Assembly (NCBI GenBank): GCA_022601135.1 | Contig: JAHZJB010000082.1 | Coordinates: 1-64,000 of the forward strand | Direction of reading: 5' to 3' | DNA length: 64,000 nucleotides | From: Actinomycetes bacterium | Lineage (GTDB): Bacteria > Actinomycetota > Actinomycetes > Mycobacteriales > Mycobacteriaceae | Part shown: positions 18,827-27,962 of the stretch, one piece after another | Layout: the number at the start of each line of letters is the position of its first letter | Numbering within the stretch: the stretch's first letter is position 1 | Made by a program: the position numbers and the translations under genes | The notes under the pieces: generated by a model | Seen by the model: only the letters and a program-made list of their open reading frames with translations | What the model was told of the DNA's origin: nothing | The model's database searches: none

Positions 18827-18831
18827 AACTG

Positions 18832-21372
18832 ATGTCCTCCCACCCCACGCTGACGGCTTCCCTGCTGGACGATCCGGACCACTTGTTCACCTCCTTCGCC
18901 GCCTGGGCCGAGGCGCGCGGCACCGCCCTCTACCCGGCGCAGGAGGAGGCCTTGATCGAACTGGTCAGCGGTGCCAACGTCGTGCTGGCGACGCCTACCG
19001 GCTCGGGTAAGTCTCTAGTGGCTACCGGTGCGCTGTACGCGGCCCTGGCGACGAGACGCCGCAGCTACTACACCGCGCCGATCAAGGCCCTGGTCAGCGA
19101 GAAGTTCTTTGCGCTCTGCGACATATTCGGTGCGGCCGACGTCGGCATGCTGACCGGCGATGCCGCGGTCAACGCCGGCGCCCCGATCATCGCCTGCACC
19201 GCAGAAGTACTGGCCAATATCGCGCTGCGCGAGGGGGCTCAGGCCGAGGTAGGCGTGGTGGTGATGGACGAATTCCATTTCTACGGTGACCCGGACCGGG
19301 GCTGGGCCTGGCAGGTACCGCTGCTCGAGCTACCGCAGGCCCAGTTCCTGCTCATGTCAGCCACCCTCGGCGACGTCACGTTCCTGCGGGAGGACCTCAC
19401 CCGTAGAACCGGCCGGCCGACAGCGCTGGTCGCACACGCCGAGCGCCCGGTACCGCTGTTCTACAGCTACGCGACCACACCGACGCACGAGACGATCGGC
19501 GACCTCCTCGACACCGGGCAGGCGCCGGTCTACGTGGTGCACGTCACCCAGGCCTCCGCCCTGGAGCGCGCGCAGGCGCTGATGAGCATCAACGTGTGCA
19601 CGCGGGAGGAGAAGGCCGCGATCGCCACTCACATCGGCGCATTCCGCTTCTCGACCGCCTTTGGTTCGACACTGTCGCGACTGGTTCGGCATGGGATCGG
19701 CGTTCACCACGCCGGGATGTTGCCCAAGTACCGGAGGCTGGTGGAACAGCTGGCGCAGGCCGGCTTGCTCAAGGTCATCTGCGGTACCGATACCCTGGGT
19801 GTCGGCATCAACGTTCCCATCCGGACGGTCGTCTTCGCGGCGCTGTCGAAGTATGACGGCATCCGCACCCGGCTCCTGAACGCCCGCGAGTTCCACCAGA
19901 TCGCGGGGCGAGCAGGGCGCGCTGGATATGACACCGCCGGCACCGTCGTCGTCCAAGCGCCCGAGCATGAGGTGGAAAACCTCAGGCAATTCGCCAAGGT
20001 TGCCAACGACCCGAAGAAACGCCGAAAGCTAGTGCGCCGCAAAGCTCCCGAAGGAATGGTGCCGTGGAGCGAATCCACCATGATCCGTTTGATCGACGCT
20101 ACCCCGGCGCCGTTGACCAGCAACATGCGCGTATCGACAGCAATGATTCTCGATGTCGTCGACCGTCCAGGTGACCCGTTCGCGGCGATGCGAAGGCTGC
20201 TCACCGAGAATCACGAGCCGCGCAAGCGGCAGCTTCAGCATGTCCGTGAAGCGGTCGGCATCGCCCGCTCTCTGCTGCAGGCCGGTGTCATCGAGCGGGT
20301 GTCGGCGGGCGACGACGGATCCGGTGGACCTCGTTACCGACTGACCGTCGACCTGCCGGATGACTTCGCGCTCAATCAGCCGCTGTCGACGTTTGCGCTG
20401 GCGGCCGTCGATGTTCTCGACAGGGCCGCTACCGACTCGACAACCTTTGCCCTGGACGTTGTCTCGGTCATCGAAGCGACCCTTGAGGATCCCCGCCAGA
20501 TTCTCGCGGCTCAGCTGAACAAGGCGAGGGGTGAGGCTGTCGCGGCGATGAAGGCTGAGGGCATAGAGTACGACGAGCGCATGGAGCTACTGGACGAGGT
20601 GAGCTACCCGAAGCCGCTCGACGAGCTGCTGGGGCATGCCTACGAAGTGTATCTGCAGAGCAACCCATGGGCTGCTGATGCGCACCTGTCGCCGAAGTCC
20701 GTCGTGCGCGAGATGTGGGAGCGTGCCTTCACTTTTCGGGAGTTCGTCAGCGTCTACGGGCTCACTCGTTCAGAGGGGGCGGTGCTCCGCTACCTCTCCG
20801 ACGCCGTCAAGGCGCTGCGGTCTTCAGTGCCCGCTTCCGCCCGCACCGAAGAGCTCACCGAAATCACTGAGTGGCTTGGCGAGCTTGTGCGCCAGGTGGA
20901 TTCGAGCTTACTCGACGAGTGGGAGCAGCTCACCAATCCGGAGCAACAGGCAGATTCCCACCGCCAGGAAATCCGGACGGTTGCGGCCCGCCCCCGCCCG
21001 TTGACCGGGAACGAGCGGGCGTTCACCGCCATGGTGCGCAATTCCTTGTTCCGCCGGGTGGAATTATTCGCCCGCCGCCGCTGGCATGACCTCGGCCAGT
21101 TGGATTCCGACGCGGGGTGGACCGCCGAACGCTGGGAAGAAGTCGGTTGCGCGTATTTCGACGAGCACGGCGATGTGGGCCTGGCCGCCGATGCCCGCGG
21201 CCCGGCGCTGCTGATAATCGACCGGCAGCGTGACCTGTGGCGGGTACGGCAGATCTTGGACGACCCTGCGGGACATCACGATTGGGGATTCGACGTCGAA
21301 GTGGACCTGGAGGCCTCGGACGAACAGGGCGCGGCGGTGATTCGGCTGGTGGATGCCGGGCGAATGGATTGA
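18832..21372 (+). CDS. Ski2-like DEAD/DEAH helicase with DUF3516
   Basis: An 846-residue superfamily 2 helicase of the Ski2-like group. Motifs: Walker A TPTGSGKS (residues 54-61), TAPIKALVSEKFF (Ia), Walker B variant DEFH (146-149), SATLGD (III), GIGVHHAGMLPKYR and CGTDTLGVGINVPIRTVVF (IV-V), and HQIAGRAGRAGYD (VI). The second half corresponds to DUF3516, found in actinobacterial homologues. Probable role in RNA processing or DNA repair; substrate unknown. ATG 18832 is used. The same frame stays open far upstream beneath the MFS gene, but that part is an overlap shadow. It lies six bases after the MFS stop. Confidence 0.93.
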   Translation: MSSHPTLTASLLDDPDHLFTSFAAWAEARGTALYPAQEEALIELVSGANVVLATPTGSGKSLVATGALYAALATRRRSYYTAPIKALVSEKFFALCDIFGAADVGMLTGDAAVNAGAPIIACTAEVLANIALREGAQAEVGVVVMDEFHFYGDPDRGWAWQVPLLELPQAQFLLMSATLGDVTFLREDLTRRTGRPTALVAHAERPVPLFYSYATTPTHETIGDLLDTGQAPVYVVHVTQASALERAQALMSINVCTREEKAAIATHIGAFRFSTAFGSTLSRLVRHGIGVHHAGMLPKYRRLVEQLAQAGLLKVICGTDTLGVGINVPIRTVVFAALSKYDGIRTRLLNAREFHQIAGRAGRAGYDTAGTVVVQAPEHEVENLRQFAKVANDPKKRRKLVRRKAPEGMVPWSESTMIRLIDATPAPLTSNMRVSTAMILDVVDRPGDPFAAMRRLLTENHEPRKRQLQHVREAVGIARSLLQAGVIERVSAGDDGSGGPRYRLTVDLPDDFALNQPLSTFALAAVDVLDRAATDSTTFALDVVSVIEATLEDPRQILAAQLNKARGEAVAAMKAEGIEYDERMELLDEVSYPKPLDELLGHAYEVYLQSNPWAADAHLSPKSVVREMWERAFTFREFVSVYGLTRSEGAVLRYLSDAVKALRSSVPASARTEELTEITEWLGELVRQVDSSLLDEWEQLTNPEQQADSHRQEIRTVAARPRPLTGNERAFTAMVRNSLFRRVELFARRRWHDLGQLDSDAGWTAERWEEVGCAYFDEHGDVGLAADARGPALLIIDRQRDLWRVRQILDDPAGHHDWGFDVEVDLEASDEQGAAVIRLVDAGRMD

Positions 21373-21411
21373 GTCGCGGTCGAAGTCCGCGGTTGTTCGA
21401 CGCCGAGGACG

Positions 21412-22173
21412 TCATCCTGCCTTGGCGGCCAGACCCTTGGTGTCGACCATATCGATCCCGGCGTAGTGAATGGCGATCAGCCCATGGCGTTCAAAATCTT
21501 TCAGGATCTTGTTCAGCGAAGGCCGCTGCACGCCGAGCATTGCGGCGAGGGTTCGTTGGGCAAGCGGGACAGAGCCGTCGAGCGATTCGTCGAGCAGTAA
21601 CTGCGCAACCTGTCCCGGCAGGGGTCGGCCGAGCATGGCGACGAGCCGTTCTTGGCCGGCGGAAACACGTTGTGCCACCGACGACAACCAGCGGCGGGCG
21701 ATGTTGGGCCGGGTGGCCAGCAGGTGTTCAAAGGCGGGACGGTCCAGATACAAGCACGTGCAGTCGCCGAGAGCGCGCGCGGTATAGGCCATCGGCATCG
21801 CCAGGAGAAGGGGAATGTCTCCGTCGACGTCGCCGGTTCGGAGCACATCGACGACCACTCGGCGCCGGCCGGATCCCACTGCGAGTTCAATGCGCCCCTG
21901 ACGGACGATCCACACCCCGGTAGGTTGTTCGCCGGCCGAGAAGAGCACGTCTGCGGCAGCGAACTGTTTGGCGGCAAGGGTTCCGGCAAGCGCACTGACG
22001 TCCTCACGCAGCAAGGGCGCGGCCGGTCCGCGGCCGACGCATCGAGCAACCCATGCGGCATGGCGGATCTGGACATCGCGCGGGCTCTCGCCGCCGGCCA
22101 TGGCCAGCATGGCCTGTCGCACCGGTCCGGGACGGTTGGGCATCTGATCTCGTTCGGGCATGTCCCCGATCAT
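21412..22173 (-). CDS. Crp/Fnr-family transcriptional regulator
   Basis: A 253-residue regulator with a cyclic-nucleotide-binding-like beta-roll ([38 protein letters not shown]) and a C-terminal winged helix ([22 protein letters not shown]). Only scattered cysteines occur and there is no Fnr-type N-terminal cluster. The start is uncertain: ATGs at 22173, 22161 and 22143 are in frame, and none has a strong ribosome binding site. The first overlaps a palindrome. Two copies of that palindrome lie at or just before the start, suggesting autoregulation. The prfC gene ends 91 bases upstream on the same strand. The effector is unknown. Confidence 0.85.
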   Translation of the reverse strand: MIGDMPERDQMPNRPGPVRQAMLAMAGGESPRDVQIRHAAWVARCVGRGPAAPLLREDVSALAGTLAAKQFAAADVLFSAGEQPTGVWIVRQGRIELAVGSGRRRVVVDVLRTGDVDGDIPLLLAMPMAYTARALGDCTCLYLDRPAFEHLLATRPNIARRWLSSVAQRVSAGQERLVAMLGRPLPGQVAQLLLDESLDGSVPLAQRTLAAMLGVQRPSLNKILKDFERHGLIAIHYAGIDMVDTKGLAAKAG

Positions 22174-22188
22174 GTCAGCACGCTGACA
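22173..22188. promoter_or_regulatory. Palindrome 1 at the Crp/Fnr gene start
   Basis: TGTCAGC-AC-GCTGACA is a perfect 7-bp inverted repeat with a 2-bp spacer. It overlaps the most upstream candidate ATG of the Crp/Fnr gene. A near copy lies 31 bp away. The two-fold symmetric, 16-bp form suits a dimeric Crp-type protein. Confidence 0.6.
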
Positions 22189-22203
22189 TTCCCGCGCGAT
22201 CAC

Positions 22204-22219
22204 TGTCAGCCTGCTGAAC
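22204..22219. promoter_or_regulatory. Palindrome 2 upstream of the Crp/Fnr gene
   Basis: TGTCAGC-CT-GCTGAAC repeats the 16-bp palindrome at 22173-22188 with a changed end of the right arm. The centres of the two sites are 31 bp apart, close to three helical turns, so two dimers would lie on the same DNA face. Confidence 0.5.
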
Positions 22220-22264
22220 CTTCCCTGATGTGGCCGCTTGACGTGGGGCCCCCTCGGCGGGGCG

Positions 22265-23905
22265 CTAATCCCCCGCGGCGACCAGGGAACGCAAGTGCAC
22301 GTCCGGATTGTCCCGCTGGACATTCTCCAGCCGCCACTTGGTGGAGAAGACCGCGAGGACGACGCCGTCGGTGCGAGTGAAGACCTCGACCGAGACCTGC
22401 TTCTGCAGGAACTCGGCATCGGCCGGATCGGCGGCACGGGCCACCGTGTAAGGCAGCGGTTCGAGCTGAATCGGCGCCGTGAATTCGGTAGCCATCCGAT
22501 GGCTGGCCACCTCGAACTGCATTGGGCCGACAGCGGCGAAGACCGGCGCCTGGTCACCGCGGCGGTCCGAACGCAGAACCTGGATGACGCCCTCCTGCTC
22601 GAGTTGCTCTATCCCGCGCCGGAACTGCTTGTGCTTACTGGGATCGGTGCCCCGCGCCACGGCGAAATGCTCAGGAGAGAAGCTCGGTATCGGCGGGTAC
22701 ATCACAGCCGCATCCCGGTACAGCGTATCCCCGGGCCGCAGTGCGCCGGCGTTCGCAAGCCCGATCACGTCGCCGGGCCAAGCGGTATCGAGAGTGGACC
22801 GTCGCTGACCGAAAACCGACTGCGCGTACTTGGTGACAAACGGCTTGCCCGTCGCCGCATGGGTCAGGACCTCACCGCGCTCGAACGTGCCCGAGCACAC
22901 CCGGGCGAAGGCAATTCGGTCGCGATGGGCGGAGTCCATCCCCGCCTGGACCTTGAAGACGAAAGCGCTGAACGGCGCGTCAACTTCACGCCGTACTCCG
23001 TCGACGTCGAGTTGCCCGCTCGGCGGCGGCGCCAGCTGGCCCAGGACATCCAGGAGTTGGTTGACTCCGAAATTGAGGGCCGCCGAGGTGAAGAGAACCG
23101 GGGTCGAGGTGCAGTCGAGGAACGTGTCCGGATCGAAGTCGGCGCCGTCCGCGGACAGCAGTTCGGACTCCTCCATCGCGGTATCCCAGTCGATACCCGC
23201 GACGTCGCGGGCCCGGGCCGGGTCGATGTGCTCCTCGGGGGCGGCAGTGGCACCCCCGGCGGTACGGGTGAACCGAATGAAGTTGCCGCTACGCCGTTCC
23301 AGGACACCCTGGAAGTCTCCGGCAACGCCGACCGGCCAAGTCAACGGCGTGGGCCTCAGACCGATGCGCGACTGGATCTCATCCATGAGTTCCAGCGCGT
23401 CGCGACCCGGGCGGTCCCACTTGTTGACCACCGTGATGATCGGGATCCGACGATGCCGACAGACGTGAAAAAGCTTGAGTGTCTGCGGTTCCAGCCCCTT
23501 GGCGGCGTCGATGAGCATCACGGCCGAATCGACCGCGGTCAGCACCCGGTAGGTGTCCTCGGAGAAATCAGCGTGGCCCGGGGTATCGAGCAGGTTGATG
23601 ATGCAGGTATGCCCGCCCTGGGCCCGGTAGGGGAATTGCAGAGCGGTCGAGGTGATGGATATCCCCCGCGCCTTTTCCATCTCCATCCAGTCCGACACTG
23701 TCGCGCGGCGACCGGATTTACCGTGGATGGCCCCCGCCTCGGTGATGGCGTTGGCATGCAGCACCAGCGCCTCGGTCAATGTGGACTTCCCGGCGTCGGG
23801 GTGGCTGATCACCGCGAACGTTCGGCGACGTCGCGCTTCGGCGGAGATGCGGTCTGACGGAGGCCCGGTGCCGGCCGCCGACTCACCGGAAACGGTATCG
23901 GTCAT
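22265..23905 (-). CDS. prfC: Peptide chain release factor 3 (RF3)
   Basis: A 546-residue translational GTPase that removes RF1/RF2 from the ribosome after peptide release. The G1 motif SHPDAGKST (residues 34-42), [12 protein letters not shown] (G2), [14 protein letters not shown] (G3) and NKWDRPGRD (G4) are all present. [25 protein letters not shown] marks domain II. Length and order agree with RF3 (E. coli 529 residues). ATG 23905 (MTDTVSG) is chosen; the frame stays open to 24034 without homology. RF3 is not present in all actinobacteria. It is divergent from the small nitrile-hydratase-like gene. Confidence 0.95.
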   Translation of the reverse strand: MTDTVSGESAAGTGPPSDRISAEARRRRTFAVISHPDAGKSTLTEALVLHANAITEAGAIHGKSGRRATVSDWMEMEKARGISITSTALQFPYRAQGGHTCIINLLDTPGHADFSEDTYRVLTAVDSAVMLIDAAKGLEPQTLKLFHVCRHRRIPIITVVNKWDRPGRDALELMDEIQSRIGLRPTPLTWPVGVAGDFQGVLERRSGNFIRFTRTAGGATAAPEEHIDPARARDVAGIDWDTAMEESELLSADGADFDPDTFLDCTSTPVLFTSAALNFGVNQLLDVLGQLAPPPSGQLDVDGVRREVDAPFSAFVFKVQAGMDSAHRDRIAFARVCSGTFERGEVLTHAATGKPFVTKYAQSVFGQRRSTLDTAWPGDVIGLANAGALRPGDTLYRDAAVMYPPIPSFSPEHFAVARGTDPSKHKQFRRGIEQLEQEGVIQVLRSDRRGDQAPVFAAVGPMQFEVASHRMATEFTAPIQLEPLPYTVARAADPADAEFLQKQVSVEVFTRTDGVVLAVFSTKWRLENVQRDNPDVHLRSLVAAGD

Positions 23906-24125
23906 TTCACGCTCGACCTTATTGGCCGCAGCGCCGAAACGACAATCGCGGCACCGCACCGGACGGCTTCGGCATGCTCCACGGCCCTCAGCGCAGCCAA
24001 CCGCACCGGACTCACAGGTTGCCGAACCAGCCAATAGCCCGGTGTCACAACATGATCGAGAGCTGCGGTGCTAGTCTCCGGACCGTAGGAACTCGATTAC
24101 CCGGCCGAGCAGAATTGGATTCGGA

Positions 24126-24467
24126 ATGTACACCGACAGCGAGGTACTCAAGGAGATCCTCGAACGTCATCAGGTGTGGCCGAGAATGGCCGCCAAGTAC
24201 GGCGTCGAGAACCCTCTGCCGCCATGGAAGACCAGCCTCGACGGCCTCTGCGATGCTCTCGACCGCGCTGCCGCGGCAACCGCGGCGCCGAGTTTCAAGG
24301 AACGCCGCGACGAGGAGGACGCCCTCTCCGCGACCGTCTACTCCGAACTGCCCTATCCGGAAAACCAACTCGTGTCCCTGGCGCACTCGTTGATGGCCCG
24401 TGGTCTCATCACGGAAGCAGAACTGCGGCAGAAACTGTCGGCCGTCCGCGCACGGCTCGAGACCTGA
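24126..24467 (+). CDS. Small protein resembling nitrile hydratase beta-subunit N-domain
   Basis: A 113-residue soluble protein. The C-terminal half, YPENQLVSLAHSLMARGLITEAELRQK, resembles the helical N-terminal domain of nitrile hydratase beta and thiocyanate hydrolase subunits, where a helix pair is followed by GLITxxEL. No metal-binding CxxCxC alpha subunit and no catalytic partner is near. It may be a stand-alone accessory or orphan domain. Its neighbours (prfC and the CBS membrane protein) give no functional hint. The identification is by pattern and is tentative; that it is a real gene is likely, with a 220-base divergent intergenic region. Confidence 0.6.
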   Translation: MYTDSEVLKEILERHQVWPRMAAKYGVENPLPPWKTSLDGLCDALDRAAAATAAPSFKERRDEEDALSATVYSELPYPENQLVSLAHSLMARGLITEAELRQKLSAVRARLET

Positions 24468-24500
24468 CCGTGTCGTGGGGGCGTTGGCTCACGGCCCACT

Positions 24501-25775
24501 TCAGGTCGCGGTCCGCTGGCTGAGCCGGACTCCGGTGATCGTATGCCTGCCCACCGAGGTGACTTCGAGAACGCAGCAGGGAAGTTCCACGCGATCCCCA
24601 GGGGCGGTGGGGATTCGGCCGAGCGAGGCCACCATCAATCCGGCGATGGTCGTGTAACCGCCCTTGGGCACGCTGTCGATGTCGATGCCGACGTCGGGGA
24701 GGTCGTGAATGGGGAAGCTGCCGGGTAGCGCGAGACTTCCGTCGGACAGGGTCTGGACCGACCAGATATCGCGGTCCGCCTCGTCATAGATCTCGCCGAC
24801 GATCTCCTCCAACAGGTCCTCCAGGGTCACGATCCCCGCGACACCACCGCGTTCATCGATCACCATCGCGAACTGTTCGTGCTCAGCCATGAACCGGTTG
24901 AGGGCCGAGCTGACCCGGAGGCTGTCGGGCAACCTGAGCACGGGGTGCATCACGTCGGCCACGATGCCCGGCGAGGCGAGCAGGTCGCGCAGGTGAACCA
25001 TACCGAGGACGTTGTCGAGGTCACCGTCGGCGACGACCGGCGCCCGGACATGACCTGAGTCCGCCAGGTCCAGTCGAGCACGCTCCACGGGCAAGCCGGC
25101 GTCCAGTCGCCAGACGGACGGCCGTGGCACCACGATCTCGCGGAGCCTGCGCTCGTGAATCTCCAACGCACCGCTGATGATCGTCCGCTGCTCGGCGGAC
25201 AGACCTCGGTGACCGGTGACGAGCTGCCGAAGTTCCTCGACCGTCAACTCTTCCCTGCCGACGTGCGGATCACCGCCCAGTGACCGCACCACCACGTCGG
25301 TGGCCTTGCCCAGGAACCAAACGACGGGCCTGGCGGCCACCGCCAGCAACTCCAGCGGTACGGCCACCGCAACGGCCCAGCGACGAGCATGCTGCATGGC
25401 GAGGCGCTTCGGCGCCAGCTCGCCGACGACCAGGGTCAGGATCGCCACCAGCAGGGTGACGACGGTGACGCCGGCGAATTCGGCGGCATCGCCGAGGAAA
25501 GCCAGGCGATCGACCAGCGGCTCTGCCAGGGTGACTGCGGCAGTGGCCGAAGCGAGGAATCCGGCCAGCGTGATACCGAGCTGGATGGTCGCGAGGAACC
25601 GGTTCGGTTCGCGCGCCAGCCGAACCACGATGCGCTCCGCACCTTTTCCGCGACGCTCGAACTCGCGTAGCTGTCCTTCCCGCAAAGAGATGTACGCGGC
25701 TTCGCTACCAGCCAGCAGGCCGTTGATCACGATCAGCGAAGCCACCAGGGCGACCTGCGGCCAGTAGCCGGTCAC
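24501..25775 (-). CDS. CorC/HlyC-type CBS-domain membrane protein
   Basis: A 424-residue protein of the CNNM/CorC (DUF21) family, probably involved in Mg2+ or Co2+ export or resistance. Order: N-terminal DUF21 transmembrane domain (about residues 1-190, with NGLLAGSEAAYISLREGQL and VVGELAPKRLAMQ), a CBS pair (DNVLGMVHLRDLL, FAMVIDERGGVAGIVTLEDLLEEIVGEIYDE) and a C-terminal CorC_HlyC domain (VPKGGYTTIAGLMVASLGRIP). The GTG start at 25775 overlaps the TGA of a 42-codon frame (GTGA), which suggests coupling. It converges with the preceding small gene. Confidence 0.92.
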   Translation of the reverse strand: MTGYWPQVALVASLIVINGLLAGSEAAYISLREGQLREFERRGKGAERIVVRLAREPNRFLATIQLGITLAGFLASATAAVTLAEPLVDRLAFLGDAAEFAGVTVVTLLVAILTLVVGELAPKRLAMQHARRWAVAVAVPLELLAVAARPVVWFLGKATDVVVRSLGGDPHVGREELTVEELRQLVTGHRGLSAEQRTIISGALEIHERRLREIVVPRPSVWRLDAGLPVERARLDLADSGHVRAPVVADGDLDNVLGMVHLRDLLASPGIVADVMHPVLRLPDSLRVSSALNRFMAEHEQFAMVIDERGGVAGIVTLEDLLEEIVGEIYDEADRDIWSVQTLSDGSLALPGSFPIHDLPDVGIDIDSVPKGGYTTIAGLMVASLGRIPTAPGDRVELPCCVLEVTSVGRHTITGVRLSQRTAT

Positions 25776-25900
25776 CTACGCGCCCGCAGCCACATCTCTG
25801 CCGCTAGGGCCGGGCTGACAGGGATGGCGATCCCGAAGATACGCAGCGCAGCCTGTGCCCCTGTGAATGTCACGGTGCCGGACGCGTCTGGGTCTGGCAC
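25772..25900 (-). CDS. Candidate 42-residue small protein coupled to the CBS gene
   Basis: A GTG at 25900 opens a 42-codon frame (MPDPDASGTVTFTG...AAEMWLRARR) whose TGA overlaps the GTG start of the CBS protein as GTGA. About 74% of its third codon positions are G or C, compatible with coding here. It fills most of the 171-base gap between the universal stress protein and the CBS gene. It has no recognised homologue, and the middle part (ALRIFGIAIPVSPALAAEMW) is mildly hydrophobic. It may be a leader peptide for coupling or a chance frame. Confidence 0.35.
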   Translation of the reverse strand: MPDPDASGTVTFTGAQAALRIFGIAIPVSPALAAEMWLRARR

Positions 25901-25946
25901 AACGTGAGCATACGCTCGACCGCGGCAAGGGAGACCGGCGAAGCCA

Positions 25947-26669
25947 TCAGGTGTTCCCCGGGCCACTGTCCGGGGCGGGTCGCGCATCTGCGCCGTGACG
26001 GCGCATCCAGCGGTGTGCACTGCGTTCGGGTTCGATGACGAGAACCGGCACCGGAGAATGCTCGATGACGTCGGCCGACACGCTACCGAGTAGCCGAGTG
26101 GACAGACCCCGGCCCCGCCGGCCGACGACCAGCAGGTCGATATCCTGCTGCTCGGCGAACCGACGTAACGTCGGACCCGGCGCTCCGGCAAGCACTTCGG
26201 TATGAACCTCGCCCGAGATCTCAACGGCGTGCGCCAGCTCTGATAAGCGCCCCTCGGCTGCCTCGACGTCGGCCCTGGAGGCTAGTGCCCCCGGCTCGGC
26301 TGCCTCGGCCGCCTCGAAGTGGACAACCTCGGCCAACACCAGCAGCCCGCAACGTGGACCTACCAGCCGCAGAGCGGTCGCCAGCCCGCGTTCGGACTCC
26401 TTAGACCCGTCGGTGCCCACGAGCACGCGTAATTCTGTGTCGCCCTCCGCACGCTGCGGCGGCGCTCCCTGCGATCCGAACCTCGCGACCCCTGGACTGC
26501 GCTGTACCCGTTCAATCGCGATCGGCACAAACAGCGGCCCCAGCACCACCGCGATCAGAGTCCACAGGGGATCGTGTCCGTGGCGCGCCATCCACAATCC
26601 GGAGAGCAACCCCACAACGACCCAGCCGACGGCCAACGCGACAACAAGTGTGGTGCTCACACCTTCCAT
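25947..26669 (-). CDS. Membrane-anchored universal stress protein
   Basis: A 240-residue protein with an N-terminal hydrophobic pair (TLVVALAVGWVVVGLLSGLWM and LWTLIAVVLGPLFVPIAI) followed by a UspA domain from about residue 80. The ATP-binding signature GRRGRGLSTRLLGSVSADVIEHS matches the G-2x-G-9x-G-S/T pattern of ATP-binding Usp proteins. Such fusions tether a stress sensor to the membrane. ATG 26669 is used. It lies upstream of the CBS membrane protein on the same strand, with the candidate small frame between them. Confidence 0.85.
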   Translation of the reverse strand: MEGVSTTLVVALAVGWVVVGLLSGLWMARHGHDPLWTLIAVVLGPLFVPIAIERVQRSPGVARFGSQGAPPQRAEGDTELRVLVGTDGSKESERGLATALRLVGPRCGLLVLAEVVHFEAAEAAEPGALASRADVEAAEGRLSELAHAVEISGEVHTEVLAGAPGPTLRRFAEQQDIDLLVVGRRGRGLSTRLLGSVSADVIEHSPVPVLVIEPERSAHRWMRRHGADARPAPDSGPGNT

Positions 26670-26741
26670 CGTCGCAGAGAGAAGGCGACCGCGACAGTTG
26701 CTTAGTGCCGATCGGATTGGTGACTTTGGGCCCCTTTTTCC

Positions 26742-27941
26742 TTAGCCTCGCCCCTTGAGCATCACGTTCCAGTACAGAAACGGCAGGCCGTATTTCTTGA
26801 GGTACCAGTAGCCACGGTGGGGCTTGGTCGGGTCAAGCACGGGCAACGAGGGCACCAGGTTGAAGTCGTAGTCGAACTCGGCCAGCAGCATGGCCTGCGC
26901 GGAGGTGACGATGGGACAGGACGCGTACCCGTCGTAACGGGCGTCCAGCGGCCGCCCTTCGAGGAACGCGGCGATGTTGTCGACCACCACCGGGGCCTGC
27001 TTCCGGACCGCGGCACCGGTCTTGGAGTTCGGCGAGGACCCGGCGTCGCCGAGGCTGAAGACGTTGGGGTGACGCACATGCTGCATGGTGTGTTTGTCGA
27101 TATTGACGTATCCGGTCGCCTCACCTGTAGACAGCGCGCTGGACTTCACCCAGTCCGGAGCGGACTGGCGCGGCACGGCATGCAGCACGTCATAGGACAG
27201 CGTGGCGCCGGATCCACCTTCACCGACGGCGCTCACCGCGACCTTGCGCGCCGCCGAGTCGATGGAAGTCACCTCGGCGTTGGTGTGCACCGTGATGCCG
27301 TAGTCAGCGGCGACCGCATCGAGGCTGTCGGCGATCGCCGGGATGGCGAACAGCCGCGGTGTCGGTACGACCAGGTGTACATCGATATCTTTGAGCACTC
27401 CCTGTGATCGCCAGTAGTCGGCCGCCAAGTAGGCGATCTTCTGCGGCGCGCCGGCACACTTGATCGGACCGAACGGCATCGTGAACACCGCGCTGCCCGA
27501 ACGCAGGTCGCGGATGAATTCCCACGTTCGTGGCGCCAAGTCGAACCGATAGTTCGACGAGACCCCATTCGTGCCCAGGGTGTCCTGCAGTCCCTCGGTT
27601 CGATCCCAGTCCAGCTGGATTCCGGGACAGATCACCAGCACGTCGTACTCGTAGGTCGCTCCGTCGGCGCAGCTGACCGTTCGACCATCGGGATCGATCG
27701 ACGCGGCGGCGTTGCGGATCCACGTGGCACCTTTGGGCATCACCGACGCCTCCGGTCGCGCGGTGGTCGACGCCTTCGCCTGGCCGCCCCCGACGAGGGT
27801 CCACAGCGGCTGGTAGTAGTGCGTGTCCGACGGCTCGATCACGGCGACGTCATGGTGACCGCCGCGCAGCAATCGGGCCGCCACTGTGATGCCGGCGCTG
27901 CCACCGCCGACGATCAGGATGTGGTGTTTGGCGGTGGTCAT
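26742..27941 (-). CDS. sqr: Sulfide:quinone oxidoreductase-like flavoprotein
   Basis: A 399-residue FAD-dependent disulfide oxidoreductase of the SQR type, expected to oxidise sulfide to persulfide or polysulfide and pass electrons to quinone at the membrane. Visible are the FAD Rossmann motif ILIVGGGSAGITVAARLL near the N-terminus, the presumed redox cysteine in FGPIKCAGAPQKIAYLAADYW, a second FAD-binding segment NVFSLGDAGSSPNSKTGAA, and a later Cys in YASCPIVTS. It begins 21 bases after the stop of the persulfide dioxygenase on the same strand, so they form an operon. The pairing mirrors the Staphylococcus cst locus. Confidence 0.88.
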   Translation of the reverse strand: MTTAKHHILIVGGGSAGITVAARLLRGGHHDVAVIEPSDTHYYQPLWTLVGGGQAKASTTARPEASVMPKGATWIRNAAASIDPDGRTVSCADGATYEYDVLVICPGIQLDWDRTEGLQDTLGTNGVSSNYRFDLAPRTWEFIRDLRSGSAVFTMPFGPIKCAGAPQKIAYLAADYWRSQGVLKDIDVHLVVPTPRLFAIPAIADSLDAVAADYGITVHTNAEVTSIDSAARKVAVSAVGEGGSGATLSYDVLHAVPRQSAPDWVKSSALSTGEATGYVNIDKHTMQHVRHPNVFSLGDAGSSPNSKTGAAVRKQAPVVVDNIAAFLEGRPLDARYDGYASCPIVTSAQAMLLAEFDYDFNLVPSLPVLDPTKPHRGYWYLKKYGLPFLYWNVMLKGRG

Positions 27942-27962
27942 GGTGGCTCTCTTCCCCGTCCC

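Noticed and set aside
17665..18831. Open frame joined to the helicase and lying under the MFS gene
   Set aside because: It is an Arg/Pro-rich alternate frame of the MFS gene, and the helicase homology begins only at 18832.
22238..23857. Long plus-strand open frame of over 500 codons opposite prfC
   Set aside because: It is a GC-rich antisense shadow of a clearly conserved gene, with no domain and no ribosome binding site.
27304..27804. Minus-strand alternate open frame within the SQR-like gene
   Set aside because: It overlaps the real gene in another frame and has no independent start signal or motif.
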